64,000 bases of DNA from JALYZC01 sp963725645 (GCA_963725645.1 CAVRZD010000002.1:62001-126000), one strand, 5' to 3'; positions 42,279 to 51,608 are shown, counted from the stretch's first letter. Translations and numbers: made by a program. Notes: generated by a model from the sequence alone, not told the origin.

Positions 42279-42368
42279 ATGCAGACCCTGAAGGTCAAGC
42301 TGTTCCCGCTTGCGATCGCCCTTGTAGGCGCGATCGCGGCTAGCGGCGGCTACGCGCGCTGGCACTAG
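42279..42368 (+). CDS. 29-residue single-helix membrane peptide
   Basis: A 30-codon gene with an excellent ribosome site (AGGAGAG at 42269-42275) directly before the ATG. The product has a basic start (MQTLKVKL), a hydrophobic stretch (FPLAIALVGAIAASGG) and a short YARWH tail, i.e. one membrane helix. It sits between the MerR operator region and the membrane HD hydrolase gene 48 bp downstream. The ribosome site and composition argue for a real gene; function is unknown, possibly a partner of the membrane sensors. Confidence 0.55.
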   Translation: MQTLKVKLFPLAIALVGAIAASGGYARWH

Positions 42369-42416
42369 CTAACAACTGAATACCGCGAGACCCCGCGGCC
42401 GATACGTTTTCGTGTC

Positions 42417-43785
42417 GTGCCACGGGCATTTACTTGCTGCTCGCGCTCGGGTGGTCGTCGCCGTAGCTGTGGCCGGCTGCGCTGCGTGTGCGGCCACAGC
42501 TCTGCTCGCGGGTAGCGGTCGGCCTCTTCTCGTCGCTCGGCGTGGTCCTTGTTGTCTGCGCGCTGTTCGCGAATGTCGCTGCAGCGGAACTGGACAGCGA
42601 CACCAAGGTCTTGGTCGGCGGGTCGTTTGTGGCTTCAATGCTGGCCGTGGCCTTCCTCGGCGTCGGCCCGGCCGTCTTCGTCGCCGCGCTCGCTGAACTC
42701 GGCGCTTGGCTGTGGGAGCGGTACCGCGTCGTCGTGCTTCCCATCAACGTCCTGGCGAGCGGCGGGCCCAACGTCGTTGCAGCACTCGTCTTTGCCGCGT
42801 TCGGCCCCCACAAGCCACGAGTCGGCGGGTTTCTACCTCGTCTGGGCGGCGTCGCGATCCTGGCTCTCTCGCTAAACCACCTCTTGGGATCGGCGCTGAC
42901 CGCCGCCCTATATGGCGGGAGCACTGCTGCCACGTCTGCGCGCCATTTAGAGGTCTGGCTCCCGCGACTGGCGATCAAGCGTCGGGATGACGATGGCCAC
43001 CGCGGCGATCTACGTCCAGGCCTGGGCCTCGCGTGGTGCGCTCTTCGTCCTCGTCAGCATCTTCGCCTTCACCTACATGGCCCGTCTCGTCGTCGCGGCG
43101 CGGAAGCGCACCCGCCAGTACGCCTCGCTCTCCTGGGGTGTGCTGTCGGGGTTGCTGCGGACCCTCGACCGGCGCGATCCGCGGGCGGCGCGTCATGCCG
43201 CCGGCGTTGCGGCCTTCTCGCGCGACGTCGCGGAGGCGGCCGGGATGTCCGCTCGGGACTGCGAGCTCGCGCACACCGCGGGGCTGCTGCATGACATCGG
43301 ACGGTTCGGGTTGTCCGATCGGGTCATGGAACGCGGCCGCACGCTCACCGAGCAGGACTGGGAGACGATCCGGCGGCACCCCGAGCTCGGCGCGGACATG
43401 CTGCGCGACCTGGGCGTGTACGGGCCCGTGGCCGAGATCGTGCGGGCGCATCACGAGCGAATCGACGGCCGTGGCTATCCGGACGGCCTCAAGCGGCGAC
43501 GAGATCCCCGAGCTGGCGAAGATCGTCGCCGTGGCCGAGACATACGACACGCTCACCGCGGACGACACCTACCGCACCCCGATGTCCTCGTTCGAGGCGC
43601 TCACGGAGCTGCGCAGGGTCAGCGGGACCCAGCTCGACCCCCGCTATGTCGAGGCGCTGGCGGAGCTGCTCGCCGGGCGCGGCGTCGACTATCGCCACGC
43701 GAACCTCGCCGACTTCGACTCCGAGCTCGACGTCGAGCGGCGGATCAATGACTCGGTCGGGATTAGCGAAGCCGCCGCTCAGTAG
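42417..43785 (+). pseudogene. Membrane-anchored HD-domain (HD-GYP-like) phosphohydrolase, frameshifted as sequenced
   Basis: Successive frames, each shifted +1, join into one protein. Membrane helices come first (ARVVVAVAVAGCAACAATAL, SFVASMLAVAFLGVGPAVFV, AELGAWLWERYRVVVLP), then FVLVSIFAFTYMARLVVAAR. The HD domain follows: DPRAARHAAGVAAFSRDVAE, HTAGLLHDIGRFGLSDRVME, AHHERIDGRGYPDGL and VAVAETYDTLTADDTYR. The HHExxDGxGYP motif is HD-GYP-like, so cyclic-di-GMP hydrolysis is possible. Insertions map near 42430, 42530, 42980 and 43491 (an extra A in GGCCTCAAGC). The membrane part is paralogous to that of the histidine kinase at 38575. TACGTT at 42403-42408 is a possible -10 for the GTG at 42417. 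Confidence 0.72.
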
Positions 43786-43839
43786 AGCGACGGCCTCACG
43801 GTTCGACGAATCGATGCCAGCGGGATGGCGCCGAAGCGC

Positions 43840-44046
43840 TTAGCCGCGCTGGCGCTGTTCGAGCGAGCGGACGAAGGTCTCGATCTGGTCCGCGCTGAAG
43901 CGACGCTGGCCTCCCGGCGTGCGGTACGCATGCAGGTAACCCATATCCGCCCAACGACGGACCGTGCCCAGCGAAACACCGAGCTCCCGCGCCGCCTGCG
44001 ACGTGGAGAGACCGAGACGACTGCCGGTTGTGACCTGAGTAGACAT
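43840..44046 (-). CDS. BldC-like small MerR-type helix-turn-helix protein
   Basis: A 68-residue DNA-binding protein consisting of a single MerR/excisionase-type winged HTH: LSTSQAARELGVSLGTVRRW, then YLHAYRTPGGQRRFSADQIE. Length and motif match BldC, the actinobacterial developmental regulator made of one such domain. ATG 44046 is chosen; ATG 44064 would add six residues. It closes the signalling island, convergent with the HD gene. Targets are unknown. Confidence 0.8.
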   Translation of the reverse strand: MSTQVTTGSRLGLSTSQAARELGVSLGTVRRWADMGYLHAYRTPGGQRRFSADQIETFVRSLEQRQRG

Positions 44047-44238
44047 GTGACCAGTTGACGGCATTTCAGGGCGCGACGTGAGGGTTGGGAGGGTTTTGCA
44101 CAATCTTCGTCCAGAGAACGCGTCCCGATCGCAGGGATTTGGAACTGCTGCCGATTACCGGATTTGGGGTAGTGCCAAGCGCGGAGTGCCCGCAAACGGG
44201 CTGGAAACGCACCCCGGCGCTCTGAGAGGATCGTCGCC

Positions 44239-45066
44239 ATGGGGCGTCTCGACGAGCTGGACATGAGCCTCACGCTCAACCGCGCGGCGGAGGCCCGCCG
44301 GCTGACCATCGCGCAGGCGCGACTGCTGCAGCTGCGCCTGGTGCTCGGCGGGCTCACGGGCCCCGGCAAGATCGGGCCCCCGGTCCTTACGCTGTTCGAG
44401 GGCTGGGACGCGTCGGGGAAGGGCGGCGCCATCAAGCGCCTCGTGACCAGCCTCGACCCGCGCCACGTCCGCGTCGCGCAGTTCGCCGCCCCGACCTACG
44501 ACGAGAAGCGCCACCACTTCCTGTGGCGCTTCGGCCCTGCGCTTCCGGGCTGGGGCGGGATGGCCGTGCTCGACCGCTCGTGGTACGGCCGCGTGCTGGT
44601 GGAGCGCGTCGAGCGCTTCGCCAGCAAGGAGCAGTGGACGCGCGCCTACGACGAGATCGCCGGCTTCGAGCGCACGCTGGCGGCCGAGGGAATGATCATC
44701 GTCAAGTTCTGGATCCACATCTCCAGCGCCGAGCAGCTCAAGCGCTTCAAGCGCCGCGCGAAGGACCCGCTGAAGACCTGGAAACTCACCGACGAGGACT
44801 GGCGCAACCGCAAGCGCCGGCGCGCCTACGCCCGTGCCGTGGAGGACATGCTCGAGCGCACCGATCACCCGCACGCGCCCTGGCACCTCGTCGAGGGCGA
44901 CTCCAAGCGCTGGGCGCGCGTCAAGGTCCTCGAGACGACGATCGCGGCGATCGAGCAGGGCATGCGCGTGCGAGGGTTCAAGGTGCCCAAGCCGGCCGAA
45001 CCCGACGGCGCCCCCACCGAGAGGACCGCGCGCAAGGCGCGCAGGCGGGCGAAGGCCGCCGTCTGA
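44239..45066 (+). CDS. ppk2: Polyphosphate kinase 2 (PPK2) family protein
   Basis: PPK2 enzymes transfer phosphate between polyphosphate and nucleotides. The 275-residue, one-domain protein shows Walker A GWDASGKGG (55-63), the lid/Walker B region LDRSWYGRVLVERVE and the core KFWIHISSAEQLKRFKRRAK. The KTWKLTDEDWRNR segment is typical of class I-III PPK2. The basic C-terminal tail is variable. The ATG at 44239 has a GAGAGGAT sequence upstream. Direction (NDP or NMP phosphorylation) is not predictable. Confidence 0.92.
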   Translation: MGRLDELDMSLTLNRAAEARRLTIAQARLLQLRLVLGGLTGPGKIGPPVLTLFEGWDASGKGGAIKRLVTSLDPRHVRVAQFAAPTYDEKRHHFLWRFGPALPGWGGMAVLDRSWYGRVLVERVERFASKEQWTRAYDEIAGFERTLAAEGMIIVKFWIHISSAEQLKRFKRRAKDPLKTWKLTDEDWRNRKRRRAYARAVEDMLERTDHPHAPWHLVEGDSKRWARVKVLETTIAAIEQGMRVRGFKVPKPAEPDGAPTERTARKARRRAKAAV

Positions 45067-45157
45067 GCTAGCTCCGCCGCCAGCGCGCCGAGGGCCGGCA
45101 GCGCGAGCCTCAGGATCTCGCGATCGTGGGGCGAGCGACGCAGCACCCACTCCACTC

Positions 45158-45163
45158 TACGAT
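45158..45163 (+). promoter_or_regulatory. -10 element of the lipoprotein gene (probably leaderless)
   Basis: TACGAT ends 7 bases before the ATG at 45171. Confidence 0.45.
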
Positions 45164-45170
45164 CCCGTCG

Positions 45171-45623
45171 ATGTCCCGGGTCCTGCCTGCCGCGCTCCTC
45201 GTCCTCGCACTCGTGGTGGCGGGATGTCGCACCGAGGAGCCGAAGCTGCCGGCCAGCTGCCGCGACCACCCGGAGCGGATCGCGGCGGCACTGCGGGTCG
45301 CACCGGCGCCGGTGCGGCTGCCGGACGGCACGCACCTCTCGACCTGCCTACGGCGCGCACGCTCGGACGCCGAGCTCCAGGACGTCGGGATCAACTTCAC
45401 CCAGGTCGCCGACGCCCTGGCCACGCGCGTGGCGCGCAGCGACTCCGCCGCGCTGCAGCTCGGCTACCTGATAGCGGCTGCGCGCCGCGGCGCCGAGCGG
45501 ACCAACGGTGTCGGCCTTGAGCTCCAGCGCCGGCTCGAGCAGACCGTCGGGCTCGACGGCCCGCCCCCGGCACGCCGAGCGGCGTTCGACCGCGGCGGCG
45601 AGGCCGGCCGGCGCACCGGATGA
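45171..45623 (+). CDS. Hypothetical lipoprotein
   Basis: A 150-residue product with a lipoprotein signal: MSRVLPAALLVLALVVAGC, lipobox LVVAGC with Cys19 as the lipid site. The mature part has a further Cys pair (SCRDHPER and HLSTCLRRA) and two amphipathic helices (ELQDVGINFTQVADALATRV). No family recognised. Its stop overlaps the next start (ATGA), so it is co-translated with the alpha/beta hydrolase. Confidence 0.7.
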   Translation: MSRVLPAALLVLALVVAGCRTEEPKLPASCRDHPERIAAALRVAPAPVRLPDGTHLSTCLRRARSDAELQDVGINFTQVADALATRVARSDSAALQLGYLIAAARRGAERTNGVGLELQRRLEQTVGLDGPPPARRAAFDRGGEAGRRTG

Positions 45624-46459
45624 AGCTCCGCCTCTACCACCATCCCGACGGCGCGCGCGTCGCCTACCGCGAGGCCGGCTCGGGGCCGCCGGTCGCGCTG
45701 CTGCACTCGGCTGGGCTCAGCCATCGAGAGTTCGAGCCCGTGGTCGAGCAGCTCTCCGATCGGTTCCGGCTCGTGCTGCCCGACCTCCCGTTACACGGCG
45801 ACTCCGAGGACCGTCCGCGCCATCCCTACTCGCCCGACTGGCTCGCCGACGTGATCGCCGGCTTCTGCCGCGACACGCTCGGGCCGAGGCCGCTGGTCGG
45901 GGGGCACGACGTCGGCGCCGAGCTGCTGCTGCGCGCGGTCACGTCGGGCCGGCTGCGCCCGCGCCGCCTCGTGCTGATGTCCAACCGCCTGCATGGTCCC
46001 GTGCTGCGGCCGGCGTTGATGCGGGGGTGGCGCACGGCGGCCCAGCTCGGCGCGGTGCCGGGCCTCGACCGCGCGGTTTCCCACGGCGCGCGGCTGGTGT
46101 TCCGCCCGCGCCTGGGCTCCGCGCTGTCGGCCCGCGGCAACCCGGCAGCGCGCGACCTCGTCCGTCATGCGTTCGCGGACGTGGGCGGCAACGGCAACCT
46201 CGCGCGCTCGTGGGCGAAGGCGGCGCGCAGCTGGCCGCTCGAGCCTCAGACCGCGCTGCTCGACGCCTACGCCAGGGTGGACGTGCCCACCCTGCTGCTG
46301 TGGGCCGACGAGGACAGGCTCCACCCGCTCGGCGTCGCCGAGGAGGCGCTGGCCCGGCTGCCCGACGCGCAGCTGCGCGTCCTGCCCGGGACCGGCTTCC
46401 TGATGGCCTACGACGATCCGGTCGGGCTGGGACGGGAGCTCGCGGCGTTCCTCGGCTAG
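45620..46459 (+). CDS. Alpha/beta-hydrolase-fold protein, catalytic His apparently lost
   Basis: The 279-residue alpha/beta hydrolase has an HS-A oxyanion region (VALLHSAGLSHREF) and a nucleophile elbow GGHDVG with Asp97 rather than Ser, as in epoxide hydrolases and haloalkane dehalogenases. The acid WADEDRLHP is present. The position that normally carries the catalytic His (LPGxGH) reads LPGTGFLMAYDDP, i.e. Phe. It may be a non-catalytic or mechanistically altered member. ATG 45620 overlaps the lipoprotein stop. Confidence 0.8.
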   Translation: MKLRLYHHPDGARVAYREAGSGPPVALLHSAGLSHREFEPVVEQLSDRFRLVLPDLPLHGDSEDRPRHPYSPDWLADVIAGFCRDTLGPRPLVGGHDVGAELLLRAVTSGRLRPRRLVLMSNRLHGPVLRPALMRGWRTAAQLGAVPGLDRAVSHGARLVFRPRLGSALSARGNPAARDLVRHAFADVGGNGNLARSWAKAARSWPLEPQTALLDAYARVDVPTLLLWADEDRLHPLGVAEEALARLPDAQLRVLPGTGFLMAYDDPVGLGRELAAFLG

Positions 46460-46498
46460 CGTGTAGTGGGCGAACGCGAACCGAATCCGGAGAAACGC

Positions 46499-47838
46499 AT
46501 GGCCGTGCAGGAAGGCAAGCAGGAGCTGTGGGGGGCCGAGACGGCGAAGGCGGTCGAGAACTTCCAGGTCTCGGGCGACCCGGTCCACGACGAGATCGTC
46601 CACTGGCTCGGCCGCATCAAGGCCGCGGCCGCGCGCGTGAACGGTGAGCTGGGGCTGCTCGACCCCGGGATCGCGGAACGGATCGCCCGCGCCGGCGACG
46701 AGGTCGCGGAGGGCAAGCACGACGACCAGTTCCCCGTCGACGCCTTCCAGACCGGCTCGGGCACCTCGTCGAACACGAACGCGAACGAGGTGATCGCCGC
46801 GCTCGCGGGCGAGGCCGCGCATCCCAACGACCACGTGAACATGGGCCAGTCGTCGAACGACGTCTTCCCGTCGGCCGTTCACCTCGCCGCGCTGGAGATG
46901 GCGACGAAGGAGCTTCTGCCCGCGCTGGAGCGCCTGGAGCAGGCATTCGCCGCGAAGGCCGAGGAGTTCAAGGACATCGTCAAGGCCGGGCGCACGCACC
47001 TGATGGACGCGGTCCCCGTCACGCTGGGGCAGGAGTTCGCCGGCTACGCGGCGCAGATCCGCCTCGGGCGCGCGGCGCGTGCGCAACGCGCTGCCCCAGG
47101 TGGCGCAGATCCCGCTGGGCGGCACGGCCACCGGCACCGGCCTGAACACACATCCCGAGTTCGCGGCGCGCGTCCGCGCGCTGCTGTCCGAGCAGTCGGG
47201 CCTGGAGATCCTCCCGCCCGAGGACCCGTTCGAGGCGCAGGGCAACCGCGACGCGCTGGTCGAGCTGTCGGGCGCGCTGAAGGTCGATCGCGGTCTCGGT
47301 GACCAAGATCGCCAACGACCTCGCGATGATGGGCTCCGGCCCCCGCGCAGGCTTGGGCGAGCTGCTGCTGCCCGAGTTACAGAAGGGCTCCTCCATCATG
47401 CCCGGGAAGGTCAACCCGGTGATCCCCGAGGTCGTGATGCAGGTCGCCGCGCAGGTGATCGGCAACGACACCGCGATCACGATCGGCGGCCTTGAGGGCA
47501 ACTTCGAGCTCAACGTGCGCGTCCCGCTGATCGCGCGCAACCTGCTCGAGTCGATCGAGCTGCTGACGGCGAAGTCCAAGCTGTTCGCCGAGAAGTGCGT
47601 CGCGGGCATCCGCGCCAACGAGGAGGGCGCAGCGCGCTCGGCCGAGCTCACCCTCGCCGTCGCCACAGCGCTGAACCCCGTTATCGGCTACGACAAGGGC
47701 GCGGAGATCGTCAAGGCCGCAGCAGAGTCCGGCCGCCCGCTGCGCGACGTCGCGATCGAGCACGGCGTCGACGAGAAGACCTTCGACGAGACGATCGACC
47801 TGCGCCGGATCGCGGCCGGGAACGAGGAGTCGGGATGA
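46499..47838 (+). CDS. fumC: Class II fumarate hydratase, two +1 insertions as sequenced
   Basis: Fumarase C hydrates fumarate to malate in the TCA cycle. Three consecutive frames join: FQTGSGTSSNTNANEVIA and HPNDHVNMGQSSNDVFPSA in the first, NALPQVAQIPLGGTATGTGL in the second, MTKIANDLAMMGSGPRAGLG and the signature GSSIMPGKVNP in the third. Extra bases lie near 47074 (within GCGCGGCGCG) and at about 47286 (GTCGATCGCG); removing them gives a normal ~445-residue enzyme. A core enzyme is unlikely to be lost, so error is suspected. RBS GGAGAAA precedes the ATG; the next gene overlaps the stop. Confidence 0.88.
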
Positions 47839-48032
47839 GCGACTACCTGCCCCGCCGCAAGCGCGAGCAGCGCGCCTACCGGCTGACGCTGGCCACCGGC
47901 GGCTCCGCCGTCGCGAGCGTCGTCGTGCTCGTGCTGTGGGTCGCCGGCGTGACCTCGTTCGCGCTCCTGCTGCTGCTGGTGCTGCTCACCGCCGCGCTGG
48001 CCTACGGGCTGCGGCGGACGCTCGGGCGCTGA
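47835..48032 (+). CDS. Small two-helix membrane protein
   Basis: A 65-residue protein: a basic cytoplasmic start (MSDYLPRRKREQRAYRLTLA), two hydrophobic helices (ASVVVLVLWVAGVTSFALLL, LLVLLTAALAYGL) and a basic tail. The ATG overlaps the fumC stop by 4 bp, so it is co-translated. No family recognised; the coupling suggests it is real. Confidence 0.6.
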   Translation: MSDYLPRRKREQRAYRLTLATGGSAVASVVVLVLWVAGVTSFALLLLLVLLTAALAYGLRRTLGR

Positions 48033-48040
48033 GCGGCGGA

Positions 48041-49348
48041 TCAGCGCTTCAGGGTCACCGTCCGGCTCAGGGTCACCAGCGCGGCGCCCTTCGGCGGTCG
48101 GACGGTCAGCTTCAGCGTCACCTTCAGCTTGTGGTGGCGCCTGAGCGCCTTGCGCGCGGCGTTGTTGATCGGCACCTTGAAGGTGGTCCTGCCCGCCTTG
48201 AGGTTGCCGCGGGCCTGCCGGCCGAGGCGCACGGGCGGGCGCTTCTTCCTGGCCAGCGCGGCGGCCTCGGCGTAGACCTCGGCGATCAGGAAGGAGCCCG
48301 AGCGCCCGATCGTCACCGAGCCCGACACCGCGGTGCCCTTCTGGGTCTTGGCCACGGCGACGCCCCCGATGGCCGCCGCAAGCGGTCCGGTGGTCAGCGT
48401 CGAGCCGCCGCCGATCCCGCCGGAGCCCGCGGTGCCGGGTAGCGCGCCGGTACCTCCGGGCGCGCCGCCGCCACTGGAGCCACCGCCGCCGGGGCCACCA
48501 CCACCGGCGGGCGGAGGAGTATGGGGGAGGTTGGGATCGCCCTGGTCGGCGGTCATGCCGCACGACGGCGGCGCCGGGGTGCCGCACTGGTCCAGGATGG
48601 CGATGTTCTGCGGGCTGCCGTTGACGATCGCCCGCCCGATGCCGATGGCGTTGTAGTACGAAGTGAGCAGCGCGGCGGTGCGGGGAGATCCGTCATTCCA
48701 GTGCGCGAACGCGCCCTCCGGCGAGACGAACGGCCCGTCGAGCATCGCCGAGCCGGAGACGTCGGGGAAGCCCCAGTCGATGGGGACGACGAAGCAGTAC
48801 GGCGGGGGAAACGGCTCCGGAATCCCCACGAGGTCGTGCGCCACCGCGCTGGCGGCGTTGTTGAGCGTCGTGGAGATGCTCAGAGGCTGCCGGCCGTTCT
48901 GCTGGCGCAACTGGTTGACCTGGCCGACCAACCAGCGCTCGTCGTCGTCGTTCGTCGGGTTGAAGACGTCGCCCGTCGTGTGCGGGAGGGTGACGGTCTG
49001 CGTGGCCGGAACCGGGGTGTCGAGATGCACCTCGACGCCGGGGAAGCCCTCGGGCGTGCCGCTCGCGGACCCGCCGCACGGTGGCGGCCCCAGGCGGGAG
49101 GAGTCGATGCGGTCGCCGGCGGAGACGCCCCCGAGCGTGACGTTCCCCGAGGCATCGGTGGAGCCTTGGGACCCGGACGGCGAGTCGGGGTCCTGAACGG
49201 ACACGCCAAACTGCGCGATGGCCCGGTCGTTGACGACGTGGATGGTGACGCTGTCGGCCCGCGCGGGGCCGGCGGCGAGCAGCGAGAAGGTCGTCACGAG
49301 AGCGGCGACGACCGCAACGATGTGGCGAGCTGGCAAGGTGGTGGGCAT
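48041..49348 (-). CDS. Secreted CAP/SCP-domain protein
   Basis: A 435-residue exported protein. A signal peptide (about 1-31, ending GPARA-DS) precedes a small beta domain (VTIHVVNDRAIAQFGVSVQD). A CAP (cysteine-rich secretory) domain follows at about 135-270 (NQLRQQNGRQPLSISTTLNN, AASAVAHDLVG, FAHWNDG). Then comes a Gly/Pro-rich linker and a C-terminal beta domain with basic repeats (VRLGRQARGNLKAGRTTFKV). CAP domains in bacteria are extracellular and of mostly unknown function. The 5' leader carries an 11-bp direct repeat (49372-49382, 49387-49397). Confidence 0.8.
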   Translation of the reverse strand: MPTTLPARHIVAVVAALVTTFSLLAAGPARADSVTIHVVNDRAIAQFGVSVQDPDSPSGSQGSTDASGNVTLGGVSAGDRIDSSRLGPPPCGGSASGTPEGFPGVEVHLDTPVPATQTVTLPHTTGDVFNPTNDDDERWLVGQVNQLRQQNGRQPLSISTTLNNAASAVAHDLVGIPEPFPPPYCFVVPIDWGFPDVSGSAMLDGPFVSPEGAFAHWNDGSPRTAALLTSYYNAIGIGRAIVNGSPQNIAILDQCGTPAPPSCGMTADQGDPNLPHTPPPAGGGGPGGGGSSGGGAPGGTGALPGTAGSGGIGGGSTLTTGPLAAAIGGVAVAKTQKGTAVSGSVTIGRSGSFLIAEVYAEAAALARKKRPPVRLGRQARGNLKAGRTTFKVPINNAARKALRRHHKLKVTLKLTVRPPKGAALVTLSRTVTLKR

Positions 49349-49432
49349 GCGCGCGGCCCTTCGTGGAAGCGCTGACGGCGGGGACCCTGACGGCGGGACC
49401 GTTACTTATAGGCCCGAGGCGGGCCGGTCGCA

Positions 49433-49450
49433 CTGGGGTGGCCACCCCAG
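49433..49450. repeat. 18-bp perfect palindrome
   Basis: CTGGGGTGGCCACCCCAG lies in the 271-bp spacer between the CAP gene start and the dehydrogenase stop, next to an 11-bp direct repeat (49372-49382 and 49387-49397) and a TATAAG hexamer on the minus strand. It is possibly an operator for the CAP gene; the rest of the spacer shows no gene. Confidence 0.5.
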
Positions 49451-49619
49451 GGTTTTCCGCCAATGTGGTCTCCGCCCTCCTCCAATTGAAGGAGAGCGGT
49501 TGTGCCTCGCGCTGACCGCGGAGCGGCGCGGTCACGGCCAAGCCCGAGATCGACGGTGTCCGGCAGTTCTTTGGCTCGTCCAGCAGTCGTGGACGCGGAC
49601 GACTGCAGGTCCGGCTCCG

Positions 49620-51098
49620 CTACAGGTTGATCGCCACGTACTTCGTCTCGAGGTACTCCTCGATGCCCTCGTAGCCGCCCTCGCGGCCGAAGCCGGACTG
49701 CTTGACGCCGCCGAACGGGGCGGCGGCGTTGGAGACCATCCCCTGGTTGAGGCCGACCATGCCGGTCTCGCAGGCCCTCGACGACGCGGAACGCGCGCTT
49801 GAGGTCGCTGGTGAAGACGTAGGCGACGAGGCCGTACTCGGTGTCGTTGGCGGCGGCGATCGCGGCCTCCTCGGAGTCGAAGCGTCGCGACCGGCGCGAC
49901 CGGGCCGAAGATCTCCTCCTTGAGCAGACGGGCGTCCTCGGGCACGTCGCCGAGCACGGTGGGCTCGAAGAAGTAGCCCGCGCCGTCGCGCGGCGAGCCG
50001 CCGACGACGGCCGTGGCGCCCCTGCCGATCGCGTCCTGCACCAGCTCGGCGACCTTGGCGCGCTGCGTGTCGTCGATCAGCGGCCCGACGTCGACGTCCT
50101 CCTCGGTGCCGCGGCCGACCTTCAGCGCCCCCATGCGCTCGGCCAGCCTGCTGGCGAACTCCTCGGCAACCGACTCGGCGACGTGGAAGCGGTTGGCCGC
50201 CGTGCACGCCTCGCCGATGTTGCGCATCTTCGCGATCAGCGCGCCCTCGACCGCGGCGTCGAGGTCGGCGTCGTCGAAGACCAGGAACGGCGCGTTGCCG
50301 CCCAGCTCCATCGACACCCGCAGCAACTGCTCGGATGCCTGCGTCGATCAGCGTGCGGCCGACCTCGGTGGAGCCGGTGAACGACAGCTTGCGCGCGCGC
50401 GGGTCGCGGATCAGCGGCTCCATCACCGACCCCGACGACGAGCTCGTGATGACGTTCAGCACGCCGTCCGGGCAGGCCGGCCTCCTCGAGGATCCGCACC
50501 AGCGCGAGCATCGAGAGCGGCGTCTGCTTGGCCGGCTTCATCACCATCGTGCAGCCGGCCGCGACCGCGGGCCCGATCTTGCGCGTGCCCATCGCCATCG
50601 GGAAGTTCCACGGCGTGATCAGCAGGCACGGGCCGACGGGCTGCTTCATCACGAGCGTCCGCCCCTGGCGCGTTCGCGTTGACCGCGTAGCGGCCGTCGA
50701 TGCGCACCGCCTCGCTCGGAGAACCAGCGCAGGAACTCGGCCGCGTAGGCGATCTCGGCCCGGGACTCGGCCAGCGGCCTTGCCCATCTCGAGCGTCATC
50801 AGCAGCGCGAGCTCGTCGGCGCGCGCGATCAGCGCCTCGAACGCGCGCCGCAGGATCTCGCCGCGCTCGCGCGGCGGATGCGCGCGCCCACTCGGCCTGG
50901 GCCTCGGCCGCGGCGTCGAGCGCGGCGACGGCGTCGTCGGGCGTGCGCGTCGGCCACCTCGACGAGCGTCTCGCCGGTCGCGGGGTCCTCGACGGCCAGC
51001 GTGCCGCCGCCCGACGCGTCGCGCCACTCGCCGCCGATCAGGAGCTGCGTCGGGACCGCGTCGAGGACTTCTGCTTCGCGCGCCTGCGTCGTGGCCAT
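49620..51098 (-). pseudogene. gabD: NAD(P)-dependent succinate-semialdehyde dehydrogenase, about nine +1 insertions as sequenced
   Basis: Joining frames gives a complete aldehyde dehydrogenase of about 490 residues: MATTQAREAEVLDAVPTQLL, RAFEALIARADELALLMTLE, LLITPWNFPMAMGTRKIGPA, LSFTGSTEVGRTLIDAGI. Then follow MELGGNAPFLVFDDAD (catalytic Glu) and NIGEACTAANRF (catalytic Cys). The end NQGMVSNAAAPFGGVKQSGF and GREGGYEGIEEYLETKY is intact. Nine separate shifts, each fitting one extra base, lie near 49777, 49883, 50334, 50470, 50672, 50714, 50779, 50881 and 50945. NIGEACTAANR and KQSGFGREGG are GabD-like, so succinate semialdehyde is the likely substrate. Confidence 0.8.
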
Positions 51099-51186
51099 CG
51101 GGGTCTCCTCGTGCTCGGGCGTGCCGGAGTTCTTCCGAGGATATTCCCCGCCGGTCGGCGGCGAACCGGGGGATACTGGGCGGACG

Positions 51187-51591
51187 ATGGCACCGTCGGA
51201 GACCGTCGAGCTCGCGCGGAAGGGAATCGAGGCGTGGAACCGGCACGAGGCCGACCTGTGGCTCAGCTATGCGGCGCCGGACATCGAGTGGATGCCCGCG
51301 GGTCCCGCGGCGGTGGAGCGCGCCGTCTATCGAGGCTACGACGAGGTGGCGAACGGGTTCGCGGCCGTATGGGAGACCTGGGACCTGTTCGAGTTCGAGG
51401 AACGCGAGGTGCGTGACCTCGGAGATTCGGCGCTGTGGCTTGGGCGGGTCAAGATGCGCGGAAGCGCCAGCCAGCTCGAGCTCGAACAGGAGTTTGCGAT
51501 CCACACCGTGGTGCGCGACGGGAAGTTTGCCCGGGTCGAGGCGTTTCTCTCGTGGCGGGAAGGACTCGAAGCGGCTGGGCTGCCGGAGTAG
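51187..51591 (+). CDS. SnoaL-like / NTF2-fold protein
   Basis: A 134-residue member of the NTF2/SnoaL superfamily: VELARKGIEAWNRHEADLWL, DIEWMPAG, YRGYDEVANGFAAVWETWD, then beta strands ending HTVVRDGKFARVEAFLSWRE. The fold binds small hydrophobic ligands or isomerises steroids and polyketides; no activity can be assigned. The ATG at 51187 is divergent from the dehydrogenase gene, 88 bp away. Confidence 0.75.
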   Translation: MAPSETVELARKGIEAWNRHEADLWLSYAAPDIEWMPAGPAAVERAVYRGYDEVANGFAAVWETWDLFEFEEREVRDLGDSALWLGRVKMRGSASQLELEQEFAIHTVVRDGKFARVEAFLSWREGLEAAGLPE

Positions 51592-51608
51592 CCGATCCCG
51601 AGCGGGGG

